From positions 806,001-870,000 of the forward strand of contig CAWDNS010000007.1 of NCBI GenBank assembly GCA_963803775.1: a stretch of 64,000 bases of DNA, given 5' to 3'. The DNA comes from JABCZH01 sp963803775 (GTDB lineage: Bacteria > Acidobacteriota > Terriglobia > Terriglobales > Acidobacteriaceae). Of this stretch, positions 54,883 to 64,000 are shown in pieces. Positions within the stretch are counted from its first letter, which is position 1; every line of letters begins with the position of its first letter. The notes beneath the pieces are model-generated. The model searched no databases and had not been told where the DNA came from. It worked only from the letters and a program-made list of their open reading frames with translations. Made by a program: the position numbers and the translations under genes.

Positions 54883-55186
54883 ATTGCGGTTTCCGCATCG
54901 ATTTCCACTTCTCGCAGGTGTCTTCTCCAGCCAACCTGTGAACTTGATGTGGAAGCTGTGTACGAAACCGGACTAGGTTTTTCCCAGTCCGGGATTTGGT
55001 CTCCGGTGCGTCCCATCCGGTCCTAAGGTTGGACATCACAGGAGCCGCCCGAAGCTGATAATGGGAAGGTAGTTGGACACGATTTCCACTTTTCCCTAGC
55101 GCCTACTGTTACTGCTGTTTTATAGTTTTTTAACTTGATGTTAGAGAAGTACTCAAAGTAGCGCCACTAACCGGGGGGTGCAGGTT
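54883..55186. other. candidate replication origin between dnaA and dnaN
   Basis: The 11-mer GATTTCCACTT occurs twice (54900-54910 and 55081-55091) with an inverted copy of its core, TGTGGAA, at 54948-54954; TTTCCAC is close to DnaA boxes (TTATCCACA/TTTTCCACA). A stem CCGGACT (54968-54974)/AGTCCGG (54986-54992) lies between. The right end, about 55112-55140, is AT-rich (TGTTTTATAGTTTTTTAACTTG) and could be the unwinding element. Location between dnaA and dnaN is the common one. By-eye call; GC-skew would decide. Confidence 0.5.
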
Positions 55187-55228
55187 ATGCCGGTCGAAGC
55201 GATTGCGTCCGCTGTGGAGACCACCACC

Positions 55229-56345
55229 ATGGAAATTACGGTCAGCAAGTTTGAATTGCTGCGCGAACTGACTGCAACTCAGGGAGTGGTGGAACGCAAG
55301 ACCACGATTCCTATCCTGTCGAACTATCTTTTCGAGGCTGCTGGCGACAAGTTGTCGCTGACTGCGACTGATCTTGATCTGAGCCTGCGAACCTCCTGTG
55401 CTGTAAAAGTGAAAAAAGAAGGCTCGTGCACTATCCCCGCCCGCAAGCTGCATGACTACGTAAAACTGCTCCCCGACGCCGATATCACCATCAAACTGCT
55501 GGAAAATCATTGGGTCAGCATTCGTTGCGGACGATCCAACACAAAAATGGTCGGGATGGCGAAATCGAATTTCCCCAGCCTGCCCACGTTTCCAACCGCC
55601 GGAGTGGTAAAGATTCCAGCCCAGGTTCTGCGCAGCATGATAGCCAAGACCGGATTTGCCATCGCTAGTGAAGAATCGCGCTACACCCTGAACGGCGCGC
55701 TGATGGTGTTGAAGCCCGAATCGATCACCATGGTGGCCACCGACGGCCATCGGCTGTCGCACATCGAGCGTCCAGCGACGAAGTTCGAAGGCGTCTCGCG
55801 GTGAGATGAAAACTCTCGTCCCCAAGAAAGCCATGGACGAACTGAAGTCGCTGCTCGATTCAACCGACGCCGAAGAAATCGACTTTGCGAAGGATGAATC
55901 GACGCTGTACTTCCGCATCGGCAACCGCCTGCTGACTTCACGCCAGCTCACCGGCCAATTCCCCAACTTCGAAGCCGTGCTGCCGAAGGACAACACCAAG
56001 TCGATCGCCGTCCACGGAGACGAACTCGGCCAGGCCATCTCGCGCGTAGCCCAGTTCGCCGACGAACGTTCGCGTGCGGTGCGCATGCGCCTGGAAAAAG
56101 GCGAGCTGAAGCTTTCGGCGTCGTCCAGCGAAATGGGCGAGTCCGAAGACACCATCGAGATCGACTACCAGGGAGAGCTGCTGGCCATCGGCTTCAATGC
56201 CCAATATCTCCTCGACTTCCTTAAAGCCACCGGCGGCGGCGAGATCAAGCTAGAATTCAAGGACTCCCAGTCCGCCGGCCAAATGCGCCCCGCCGAAGGC
56301 GAAGAGTACAAGTATCGCTATATCGTGATGCCGATGAGAATATGA
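55229..56345 (+). CDS. dnaN: DNA polymerase III beta clamp, one frameshift near 55,798
   Basis: Ring-shaped sliding clamp. Start ATG 55229 (MEITVSKFELLRELTATQGV) has GGAGA nine bases upstream; GTG 55178 or ATG 55187 would add a non-conserved N-terminus. Part one runs to a TGA at about 55802, where KFEGVSR-stop is followed directly by EMKTLVPKKAMDELKSLL in another frame. One extra base in GTCTCGCGGTGAG accounts for it. The C-terminal third ends YKYRYIVMPMRI, the typical clamp ending that carries the partner-binding pocket. Joined length about 372 aa, normal. As dnaN is essential the shift is probably an error. Confidence 0.94.
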
Positions 56346-56565
56346 GGTAGCCTCCCGGGTTAACTGCGGGGCTAGGCGTCAGCCCTGCATTAGGTGCAGT
56401 TCCGCACTTCAGCGTTTATCTGCGGAATCAGCGGCTATAATCGGGGTACGAATGCTTTATTAAGGTTCTGTCGCCGACTCCGACAGTTTCCCGAAGCGTG
56501 AAAACCCTCCTTGACCTCCCGGCCCTCCCCGCCGTACATTGGCCTGCATCTCAGGAGGCTCTCCC

Positions 56566-56982
56566 ATGCTCAGCGGATTCAAGCAATTCGTGCTTCGCGG
56601 CAATGTGGTGGATTTGGCGGTCGGCGTCGTGATCGGCGCTGCGTTCGGATCGGTGGTGACGGCGCTGACCAAAGACCTGCTGACGCCGCTGATTGCGGCC
56701 CTAGTGGGCAAGCCCGATTTCTCCGCCATTAAGTTCACCATTAACGGCTCGGTTTTTCCGGTCGGCGACTTCATCAACGCCGTGGTTTCGTTCGTACTGA
56801 TTGCCGCAGCGGTATATTTCTTCGTCGTGACGCCGATCAATGCTCTCGTAGCCCGCATGCGAAAGGCCCCGGCGCCGGCCGATCCCACCACCAAGAAGTG
56901 TCCCGAATGCCTGAGCGAGATTCCCCTCGACGCCAAGCGCTGCGCCTTTTGCGCCCAGCCGGTGATGGGCAAGGCGGCATGA
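56566..56982 (+). CDS. mscL: large-conductance mechanosensitive channel with C-terminal zinc ribbon
   Basis: 138 aa, start ATG 56566 after CAGGAGG. MscL: FKQFVLRGNVVDLAVGVVIGAAFG (pore helix), periplasmic loop, second helix FINAVVSFVLIAAAVYFFVV. Instead of the short amphipathic C-terminus alone it ends in CPECLSEIPLDAKRCAFC, a CxxC-x(10+)-CxxC zinc ribbon. This tail is found in some acidobacterial and actinobacterial MscLs and may form a cytoplasmic bundle or redox/zinc sensor. Stop overlaps the ATG of the TonB-like gene (ATGA). Confidence 0.93.
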   Translation: MLSGFKQFVLRGNVVDLAVGVVIGAAFGSVVTALTKDLLTPLIAALVGKPDFSAIKFTINGSVFPVGDFINAVVSFVLIAAAVYFFVVTPINALVARMRKAPAPADPTTKKCPECLSEIPLDAKRCAFCAQPVMGKAA

Positions 56983-57425
56983 CGATCGCACGCAGCCTCT
57001 TTCTCGCCCTGTGCATGATTTGCATATGCACAAGCATGTATGCCCAAGACCAGAAGGATGAACCCCCGCAGCCCGCCCCGGCCGCGACACCACAGCTTCC
57101 ACCGGATCAGTCTTCGCCTCCCAAAATTCAATCACCGCAGCAGATACGCGTCGAGGAGGGAGTGACTCGAGGCAGCATAATCAAAAAAGTCCAGCCCAAC
57201 TATCCGAAGGAAGCGCGCAAGAATCGCGTGCAGGGCACCGTAGTGCTCCAGGCTCTAATCAGCAAGACCGGAGACGTCGCGGATATGCGGGTCATCAGCG
57301 GCGATGAGATGCTGGTACCTGCCGCAATCAAAGCAGTCAAGCAATGGAAATACAGACCCTATCTGTTGAAGGGACAGCCGATTGAGGTTCAAACGCGAAT
57401 TACGCTGAACTTTACGTTGCACTAG
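56979..57425 (+). CDS. TonB C-terminal-domain secreted protein
   Basis: 148 aa, ATG 56979 overlapping the mscL stop. Signal peptide (SLFLALCMICICTSMYAQ), Pro/Gln-rich linker (PPQPAPAATPQLPPDQSSPP), then a TonB_C domain: VQPNYPKEARKNRVQGTVVLQALIS, GDVADMRVISGDEMLVPAAIKAVKQWKYRPY. No N-terminal membrane helix with the TonB SHLS motif, so it is a small TonB-like exported protein. It may work with TonB receptors such as the one at 35-37 kb, but this is inference. Confidence 0.85.
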   Translation: MTIARSLFLALCMICICTSMYAQDQKDEPPQPAPAATPQLPPDQSSPPKIQSPQQIRVEEGVTRGSIIKKVQPNYPKEARKNRVQGTVVLQALISKTGDVADMRVISGDEMLVPAAIKAVKQWKYRPYLLKGQPIEVQTRITLNFTLH

Positions 57426-57460
57426 CTATGCGGCGGAGGCCCGTCTTGTAAGATGACCCA

Positions 57461-58072
57461 ATGAACCGCCCAGCAATAATCGCCCTTGTCACCCTTTTAG
57501 CCTGCAGCCTCGCCGCCCAGACCGGGCAGCAGCATCCTCCCTCGAAAGCAGCGCCCGAACCCGGCGAGCTCTCCAACGGCATCTACCACAACCTCTCCTT
57601 CGGATTCACCTACAAACTTCCCTACGGCTGGGTAGACCGCACGCCCGAAATGCGCGAAGCCTCAACCGACCCGGCAAAAGAAACTGTGCTGCTGGGAGTC
57701 TTCGAGCGGCCACCCGAAGCGAATGGTGAAGGTGTGAATTCGGGAGTCGTGATCGCAGCCGAAAGTGCCGCATCCTACCCCGGATTGAAGAGCGCCGCCC
57801 AATATTTCGGCCCGCTCGAAGAAGTGACTAAGGCCAAAGGTCTGACCACCGTCAACCCACCCTACGAATTTCCCGTAGATGCAAAGCCCATCGTGCGCGG
57901 TGATTTCGTCAAGAAAGTCGGCAACGGAAGCCTGCACCAAAGCACTCTGGCCTGGCTGGCGAAAGGCTACGTGGTGTCATTCACATTCATCGGCGACAGC
58001 GACGACGAAGTGCTGCAGCTTTTGGATGGACTGACCTTCGGTAAGAAACCCGCACCAGCAACCCGTAAATAG
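57461..58072 (+). CDS. secreted hypothetical protein
   Basis: 203 aa, ATG 57461. Signal peptide (PAIIALVTLLACSLAAQT), then YHNLSFGFTYKLPYGWVDRT near the start, a pattern (soluble domain with an N-terminal FTYKLPxGW turn) seen in small acidobacterial secreted hypotheticals. The rest has no motif I recognise. Followed by an intergenic repeat. Confidence 0.75.
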   Translation: MNRPAIIALVTLLACSLAAQTGQQHPPSKAAPEPGELSNGIYHNLSFGFTYKLPYGWVDRTPEMREASTDPAKETVLLGVFERPPEANGEGVNSGVVIAAESAASYPGLKSAAQYFGPLEEVTKAKGLTTVNPPYEFPVDAKPIVRGDFVKKVGNGSLHQSTLAWLAKGYVVSFTFIGDSDDEVLQLLDGLTFGKKPAPATRK

Positions 58073-58148
58073 CTGTCAGCTATCAGTTATTAGCCCTCAG
58101 CAAAGCTTAATCGGCCGAGAGCTGGTAGCCGACGGCTGACAGCTCTTC
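58073..58148 (+). repeat. intergenic inverted repeat downstream of the secreted hypothetical
   Basis: AGCTGTCAG near 58072 and CTGACAGCT near 58136 are perfect outer arms of opposite sense; between them are repeated CAGTTATTAGCCCTCAGC and GAGAGCTGGTAGCC-type units. Same family as the elements at 7849 and 50400. It might form a long hairpin in RNA. Confidence 0.55.
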
Positions 58149-58346
58149 CACCCCTCCCTAAATGGCACCAAAATCAGGGTTTACCGCTCCGATTCCGGGC
58201 TGAAAAATCCCTCAAAATGTGCTAGAATAAGAGTCAATATTCAGAGCCGTAAGTGCTAGTTATTTCAGTAATTTGCCTCAATCCTGAGGCACTGGAAAAA
58301 CGCCCCCGGCCTGAGCTCAAGTTCGGGCAATTCTCCAGGGAGCAAA

Positions 58347-60987
58347 ATGGCGACAAAAGGCATCCCCGCAGCCGTCGAAGAAAAAGAAGTAAAAGAAAAA
58401 AAGCCCGCCACCAATGGAGGCAACGGCGATTACACCGCCGACTCCATCAAAGTGCTCGGCGGCATGGAAGCGGTGCGCAAACGTCCCGGCCATGTACATC
58501 GGCTCGACCGGCGAGATGGGACTGCATCACCTCGTCTACGAAGTCGTCGACAACTCGGTCGACGAAGCGCTCGCCGGCTTCGCCGACAAAATCGAAGTCA
58601 CCATCCACCTCGACAACTCGATCACCGTGATCGACAACGGCCGCGGCATTCCGGTCGATGACATGGACATTGACGGCGAGAAGATTTCCGCCGCGCAAGT
58701 CGTGATGACCATGCTGCACGCCGGCGGAAAGTTCGATACCTCGACCTACAAAGTTTCCGGCGGACTGCACGGCGTCGGCGTCTCCTGCGTCAACGCGCTC
58801 AGCGATGAGCTCGAGCTCGAGATCTGGCGCGACGGCTCCGCCTGGGAGCAGACATATTCCAAGGGCGAGCCCACCAGCAAGCTGAAGAAAACCGGCGCGA
58901 CCAAGAAGCGCGGAACCAAGGTCCACTTCGTTCCCGACAAAGAAATCTTCACCGCCACCGAATACAACTACGACACCCTGGCCCAGCGCCTGCGCGAGCT
59001 GGCATTTCTGAACAAAGGCCTGCTGATCACGCTGACCGACGAGCGCACCACCGACCCCAAGACCGGCGAGGCCAAGACACACCGAGTTCAAGTACAACGG
59101 CGGCATCGCCGAGTTCATCAAGCACCTGAATCGCGGCAAGCAGGTGCTGCACGACAAGCCCATCTACATGGAAGCCGAGCGCGACGGCGTGGCCATGGAG
59201 ATCGCGCTGCAATACAACGACGGCTATTCCGAGACCGTCTTCAGCTTCGCCAACAACATCAACACCGTCGATGGCGGCTCGCATCTCTCCGGCTTCCGCA
59301 CCTCGCTGACCCGCACCATCAACTACGCCGGCCAGCAGATGGGGCTGTTCAAAGACGTGAAGGAAAACCTCACCGGCGACGACGTTCGCGAAGGCCTGGT
59401 CGCGGTGATCAGCGTGAAGCTGTCGCAGCCGCAGTTCGAAGGCCAGACCAAGGGCAAGCTGAACTCCGACATCGCCGGCATGGTGCAGGCGTTCGTCAAC
59501 GAGCGGCTGGGCGCGTTCTTCGAGCAGAATCCGCCGTCGCCAGGAAGATCATCAACAAGGCAATCGAAGCCGCCCGCGCCCGCGAAGCCGCCCGCAAGGC
59601 CCGCGATCTCACCCGCCGCAAAGGCGCGCTCGATGGCGGCGGCCTGCCGGGCAAGCTGGCCGACTGCTCCGAGCGCGCAGCCGGACCGCTGCGAAGTGTA
59701 TCTGGTCGAGGGCGAGTCCGCCGGCGGCACCGCCAAACAGGGCCGCGACCGCCGCTTCCAGGCGATCCTGCCGCTGAAGGGCAAGATCCTCAACGTCGAA
59801 AAAGCGCGCTACGACAAGATGCTGGGCCACGAAGAAATTCGCGCCATGATCACGGCGCTGGGCACCGGCATCGGCAAAGAAGATTTCGACCCCACCAAGC
59901 TGCGCTACGGCAAGATCATCCTGATGACCGACGCCGACGTGGACGGCTCGCCACATCCGCACCCTGCTGCTCACGTTCTTCTTCCGCCACATGCAGGAGC
60001 TGATCAAGCGCGGCAACGTCTACATCGCGCAGCCGCCGCTCTATCGCATCAAGAAGGGCAAGTTTCAGCAGTACATCAAGAGACGACGCCGAGTTCGTAG
60101 AAGGTGATGGTGAAGCGCGCGGCCGACGGCATGGTCGTGCGTTACGGCGAGGGCGCGGCGACGCTGGAAGGCGCGACCGCTCACCAAGTTCATGACCGCG
60201 CTGAACGACTCATCTGAGCTTCTTCGACAAGGTCGACAAGCGCATGCGCGACGAAGCAAGTCACCGAGCTGCTGCCGAAGCTCGACCTGGTCGAAGCGCG
60301 CCGACTTCGAAGGCGACAAGAAGACTCCGCCGCAAGAAGATCGCAGCGCTGGAAAAGGCGCTGAAGGCAGATTGCAGAAAGAGCGCGAGCTATCAAGGAA
60401 GTGAGACCGCGGCTTCGACGAGGAGCACAGCCTGTGGGAGTTGCGTTACGTCAACTCGCAGGGCGCGGAGCACGTCATCAACTGGGAGCTGGCGTCGACG
60501 CCGGAGTATCGGCAGATGATGTCGAAGTACAAGCAGATCGAGCCGTACATGGAGCCGCCGTATCTTCATCGAAGCGCGTCGTGAAGAGAGCGCGCCGGCG
60601 GCAACGGCGAGGAAGAGCTGAGCGACGCCGAGCGAGCACGATCAGGAGAAGGCGGAGCAGAAGAAGCCCAAGGCGGCGAAGGCGCAAGGCCGAGGCGGCA
60701 CGAGAACGGTGGAGAAAGACACGCCGCGCGAACTGTTCGACTACGTGCTCAACGAAGGCCGCAAAGACTACACCATCCAGCGCTACAAAGGCCTGGGCGA
60801 GATGAGCTCGCTCCGCAGCTCTGGGAGACGACCATGGACCCGGAGCGCCGCACGCTGCTCTCGGTGAAGCTGGAAGACATCGCCGAGACGCGAAACCATC
60901 TTCACCACGCTGATGGGCGAAGACGTGGAAGCGCGGCGCAAGTTCATCGAAGACAATGCGCTGGATGTGAAGAATCTGGATATCTAA
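58347..60987 (+). pseudogene. gyrB: DNA gyrase subunit B, many frameshifts
   Basis: Gyrase ATPase subunit, intact at protein level only if read across many frame changes. ATG 58347; ATP-binding YEVVDNSVDEALAG and GGLHGVGVSCVNALS; transducer KYNGGIAEFIKHLNRG; TOPRIM EGESAGGTAKQGRD and TDADVDGS; C-terminal DNALDVKNLDI, stop 60985-60987. Frame changes include about 58490, 59085, 59540, 59680, 59950 and 60085, then many in 60.1-60.9 kb; most of those I localised are one extra base, with at least one missing base (about 59540). Conserved sequence resumes after each. An essential gene this broken is best explained by sequence error. It could also be a second copy, but dnaA and dnaN nearby argue for the main gyrB. 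Confidence 0.88.
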
Positions 60988-61023
60988 CGCTCGGCACTGA
61001 TTTAGGTGGATCCGCGCGGGTTT

Positions 61024-61047
61024 AAGGGCGGCCTGATGGCCGCCCTT
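61024..61047 (+). terminator. hairpin terminator after gyrB
   Basis: AAGGGCGGCC (61024-61033), TGAT, GGCCGCCCTT (61038-61047): a perfect 10 bp stem followed by ATCTGT, with little T-run. Position 37 bp after the gyrB stop supports it. Confidence 0.65.
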
Positions 61048-61099
61048 ATCTGTAGGAGCAATACCACACAGGACACAGAATCCATAGAAGTGTTACTTC

Positions 61100-61958
61100 A
61101 TGAAAACCATCCTCCTTGCCACCTCCGAATCCATCCCCAACCTGACCAAAGACGATCAGTCCCTAATCGCTCCCCTCGCCAAATGCGGCATCGAAGCCCG
61201 CCCGGCAATATGGAGCGATCCCAGCGTGAACTGGCGTCAAGCCGATGCTGTCCTAATCCGCTCCTGCTGGGACTATCACCTGCGCTTGAAAGAATTCCTC
61301 GCCTGGACCTCCGCCCTCGAACAAGCCAAAGTAAGAGTGTTGAACCCTCCGCCAATGCTGCGCTGGAACACAAACAAAATCTATCTGCGTGAGCTTGAGC
61401 AAAAAAGCGTCCCCATCGTCCCGACCCTCTGGCCTGAACCGGGATTTCAACTCAACAAGAACTCGAAGCACGAAAATGGAAACAAGCGGTGGTGAAACCG
61501 CGAGTTTCAGCCACCGCCTACCGCACTATCCTAACCAGCCCTGATACCATCGATGCCGCGCAAACGCTCATCAACGACCTTATGCGCGGCCCTGGCGCCA
61601 TGGTGCAGGAGTTTCTCGAAGAAGTGCAGTCGCAAGGCGAGTGGTCGTTGATTTTCTTCTCCGGCCAATTCAGTCACGCCGTAACGAAGACCCCAAAGCC
61701 CGGCGATTTCCGTTCGCAGGAAGAGTTCGGCGGCGATATCAGAAATACGCGCTCCTTCCGAGTCCCTGATTCAGGTAGCCAGCCGTGCCCTCGCGGCGAT
61801 CCACCCCACTCCCCTCTATGCCCGCGTGGATGGCGTAGAGAGCCGCGGCCAGTTTCGCCTCATGGAACTGGAGTTAATCGAACCCGCTCTCTACATGAAG
61901 CTGGCCGAAGGCGCCGCCGAAAAGTTCGCAGCCGCAATCGCCAATAACTGTCGGTAAC
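61100..61958 (+). pseudogene. ATP-grasp (RimK/DcsG-like) protein, two frameshifts
   Basis: Joined length about 285 aa. Part 1 (ATG 61100) is ILLATSESIPNLTKDDQSLIAPLAK...DAVLIRSCWDYHLRLKEFLAW, part 2 (after about 61460) VVKPRVSATAYRTILTSPDT...GAMVQEFLEEVQSQGEWSLIFFSGQFSHAVTKTPKPGDFR, part 3 (after about 61755) ESLIQVASRALAAIHPTPLYARVDGV...FRLMELELIEPALYMKLA. The VKP, GEWSLIFF and RVDG/ELIEP blocks are those of ATP-grasp ligases (like the D-cycloserine-synthesis protein DcsG) with metal/ATP sites. Both shifts look like single-base events, so error is likely. Confidence 0.75.
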
Positions 61959-62096
61959 CAGGTTACCCCGTGTTACCTCTGTGCCCCTCTGTGTCCTCTG
62001 TGGTGAAGCCTTCCCCGCAAGTTCCAGTGAATCCCGCGTTCAACCAACAAGGCCGGAAACTCCTCCTTCCGTCCCGAACGAAACGAGGAGACCTAC

Positions 62097-63585
62097 ATGA
62101 GAAAACTGATCCTGACTCTATGCTGCTTGTGCGGATTCGCCCTCGCCCAAGAAAACGCAGAAAGCAACGCCCCGGCACTCACCATCTACAACCAGAATTT
62201 CTTCGTCGCACGCGAGCGCCTGCCCATGGATCTGAAACCGGGCATCAACCATGTCGACTACACCGGCGTTGCCGCTCACCTCGAGCCCGATTCAGTGATC
62301 CTGCGCGATCCCAACGGCCGCGCGCTACAGATCCTCGAACAGAATTACCGCAACGACCCCATTTCGCAGGAACTGTTGCTCTCATTCTACGAAGGCAAAG
62401 CCATCGACTTCCTGGTACAGCGCGGTGAAAAACAGGAAACCGTGCGCGGCAAGATCATTCGCAGTGGCTACGTTCCCAGCGCAAGCTACAACAACGGCTA
62501 CACCCAACCCGGTTTTGGCCAGCCGCTGATCGAAGTCGACGGCGTCTTACGCTTCGGCCTGCCGGGACAACCGCTGTTTCCTGCGTTGACCGGTGATTCC
62601 ATCCTGAAGCCGACCTTGAGCTGGGAAATCCAGACTAACGATCCCGGTAAGTTCGACGCCGAGATTTCCTACGTCAGCAGCGGCATGAGCTGGCAGGCGG
62701 ACTATAACCTGGTGGTCTCCGACAAGCCCGGCAACAAATTCGATCTGCTCGACATGGTGGGCTGGGTTACCATGCGCAATCAAAGCGGCAAGACCTTTGA
62801 GAACGCGACCATCAAGCTGCTGCCCGGAGACGTTAACAAGATTCAGGAACCGAACAATAGCGTGCGCGTCTATGCCGCCGCCAAAATGGCGGACGAAGCT
62901 GCCATGGCCCCAGTCGTCCGCGAGAAGTCATTTGACGAATTTCATCTTTACACCCTTCAGCGCCCTACTACGCTGCGCGATGAGCAAACCAAACAAGTCG
63001 AATTCGTGCGCGCCACCAGCATTCACGCGCAACGAATCTACGTGTACGACGGCGCCAAGACCGATCAGTACGCGTACTACAACCCCGAACAGGTCCGGAA
63101 CGAACCCAACTATGGGACCCTGTCAAACCCCAAAGTCTGGGTGATGGAGGAGTTCAAGAACGCGGACGCAAATCACCTCGGCATTCCTTTGCCCAAGGGC
63201 AAACTGCGCTTCTACCGCCGCGACACTGACGGACATCTCGAGTTCGTCGGCGAAAACACCATTGACCACACACCCAAAGATGAAACTATCCGCGTCTATA
63301 CCGGCAACGCCTTCGACGTGGTCGGCGAGCGCAAGCGCACTAACTTTCAGGTGGATTCGAGCCAGCGATGGATGGAGGAGTCGTTTGAGATCCGCGTGCG
63401 CAATCACAAGAAAGAGCCGGTCGAACGTCCGCGTGATCGAACACCTGTATCGCTGGACCAACTGGAAGCTGATCGAGCAGTCGCAACCCTCACGGAAAAG
63501 CGACGCGCAAACCGCAGAGTTCCCCATCACCGTCGCCCCCGACGGGGAAGAAGTGGTGACCTACACGGTCCATTATTCGTGGTAA
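62097..63585 (+). pseudogene. DUF4139 domain secreted protein, one frameshift
   Basis: Secreted protein, signal peptide RKLILTLCCLCGFALAQ. ATG 62097. Single DUF4139-type fold: DSVILRDPNGRALQILEQNY, DAEISYVSSGMSWQADYNLV, MVGWVTMRNQSGKTFENATIKL, FEIRVRNHKKEPV. At about 63422 the frame must change to VRVIEHLYRWTNWKLIEQS...TVAPDGEEVVTYTVHYSW (stop 63585). Joined length about 496 aa. Without the correction an unrelated tail continues to 63812. Function of DUF4139 proteins is unknown, often in outer-envelope contexts. Confidence 0.8.
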
Positions 63586-63595
63586 GAATCGTGTG

Positions 63596-63617
63596 GGGCG
63601 GACGCCCCCGTCCGCCC
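63596..63617 (+). terminator. GC-rich hairpin between convergent genes
   Basis: GGGCGGACG (63596-63604), CCCC, CGTCCGCCC (63609-63617): perfect 9 bp stem. It lies 11 bp after the DUF4139 stop and 17 bp before the end of the convergent protease gene. No T-run on either strand; may serve both as transcription block and be a copy of a dispersed repeat. Confidence 0.45.
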
Positions 63618-63633
63618 AGACCGAACAAACGCA

Positions 63634-64000
63634 TCAGAAAGGGCAAAGCGCCCCCGCCTGCCCGGCAGAGCGAGGCTCCACTGACCTTGTCGGCGGATAC
63701 ACGCGGTCAAACACCACCCACATCAACGCAATCACCACAAATACCAGCACGCTGCCCTCTGGGCCGACTGAGCCGCCGGTCAACCAGCGGGAACCATGGA
63801 ATGAAGAATTGAGCAGATGGCCAGTGACCATCCCTCCGCTGTCCGGAACCGAATACAAATAACTTTCTCCCCAGTCCCAGGCCGCATGCATGCCGACCGC
63901 GAACCACAGACTGCCGGTGCGGCGCAGGGTGAAGCAGAAAAATAGGCCGATAAGCCCAGCGCAGAGTGCGCCTACCCAGGCTTCTCCAGGATTCTGTAAA
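63634..64000 (-). CDS. CPBP-family intramembrane glutamic endopeptidase, partial
   Basis: C-terminal part only; the frame is open to the right edge (stop at 63634, so about 121 residues visible). Sequence: AWVGALCAGLIGLFFCFTLR, then LWFAVGMHAAWDWGES (CPBP motif with the catalytic His/Asn-type helix), a loop, and a last hydrophobic helix SVLVFVVIALMWVVFDRVY. The Glu-Glu motif of the family lies beyond the window. An inner in-frame ATG at 63891 is not the start. Confidence 0.75.
   Translation of the reverse strand, partial: LQNPGEAWVGALCAGLIGLFFCFTLRRTGSLWFAVGMHAAWDWGESYLYSVPDSGGMVTGHLLNSSFHGSRWLTGGSVGPEGSVLVFVVIALMWVVFDRVYPPTRSVEPRSAGQAGALCPF

Overview
The window looks like a chromosomal segment of an acidobacterium (Terriglobia/Koribacter-like). 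The signs are proteins with GloVer repeats, a TonB-dependent receptor with a carboxypeptidase-regulatory-type N-terminus, an Ser/Thr kinase with a C-terminal propeller, DUF2911/DUF2393/DUF4139 proteins, PIN-domain toxins, and short intergenic inverted repeats of a kind common in that phylum. This is inference from gene content; no rRNA or tRNA gene was seen.

Layout. 0-4.6 kb (minus): gamma-glutamyltransferase, metallo-beta-lactamase-fold hydrolase and DPP-IV-type peptidase, a likely peptide-degradation operon. 4.8-13.2 kb (plus): zinc-ribbon coiled-coil protein, RlmI-like methyltransferase, Hsp20 with a near-consensus promoter, ClpB, MnmG and Ogt. 13.2-14.2 kb: a VKOR/DsbA-like disulfide pair. 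14.2-17.7 kb: hypotheticals and a phosphoacceptor-less receiver. 17.9-22.2 kb: TldD, PmbA, a hydrolase and a DUF2393 protein. 22.35 kb: SelD with an in-frame TGA at the active-site position, probably selenocysteine. 23.4-28.3 kb: YdeI-like, DinB-like, aldo/keto reductase and Ser/Thr kinase. 28.5-34.4 kb: four secreted repeat proteins. 34.4-38.2 kb: a frameshifted small secreted protein, a heavily frameshifted TonB receptor, a Cys/His-rich secreted protein and DoxX. 38.5 kb: EF-G paralogue. 40.7-41.9 kb: PIN protein and VapBC-like pair. 42-44 kb: ruvB-hicBA-ruvA. 44.1-48.5 kb: methionine operon (PLP enzyme, ACT-less aspartokinase-homoserine dehydrogenase, second PLP enzyme) behind a structured leader. 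48.5-56.3 kb: the classic origin region, rpmH-rnpA-yidD-yidC-jag-mnmE leftward and dnaA-dnaN rightward, with a candidate oriC between dnaA and dnaN. 56.5-64 kb: MscL with zinc ribbon, TonB-like protein, secreted hypothetical, gyrB, ATP-grasp, DUF4139 protein and a CPBP protease cut by the window edge.

The most interesting new signal is the methionine-operon leader (about 44,149-44,355). A near-consensus promoter is followed by a small ORF with three Met codons and a Cys codon within six codons. Around it lie four segments able to form mutually exclusive 1:2, 2:3 and 3:4 pairs, the last hiding the Shine-Dalgarno of the first enzyme gene. This is the architecture of a translation-coupled attenuator. 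Second is the selenocysteine codon of selD.

Several genes (gyrB, dnaA, dnaN, the TonB receptor, the ATP-grasp gene and others) carry indels, where I localised them most often a single extra base. In essential genes these are most likely sequence errors, so the frameshifted entries should be read as probably intact genes in the organism.
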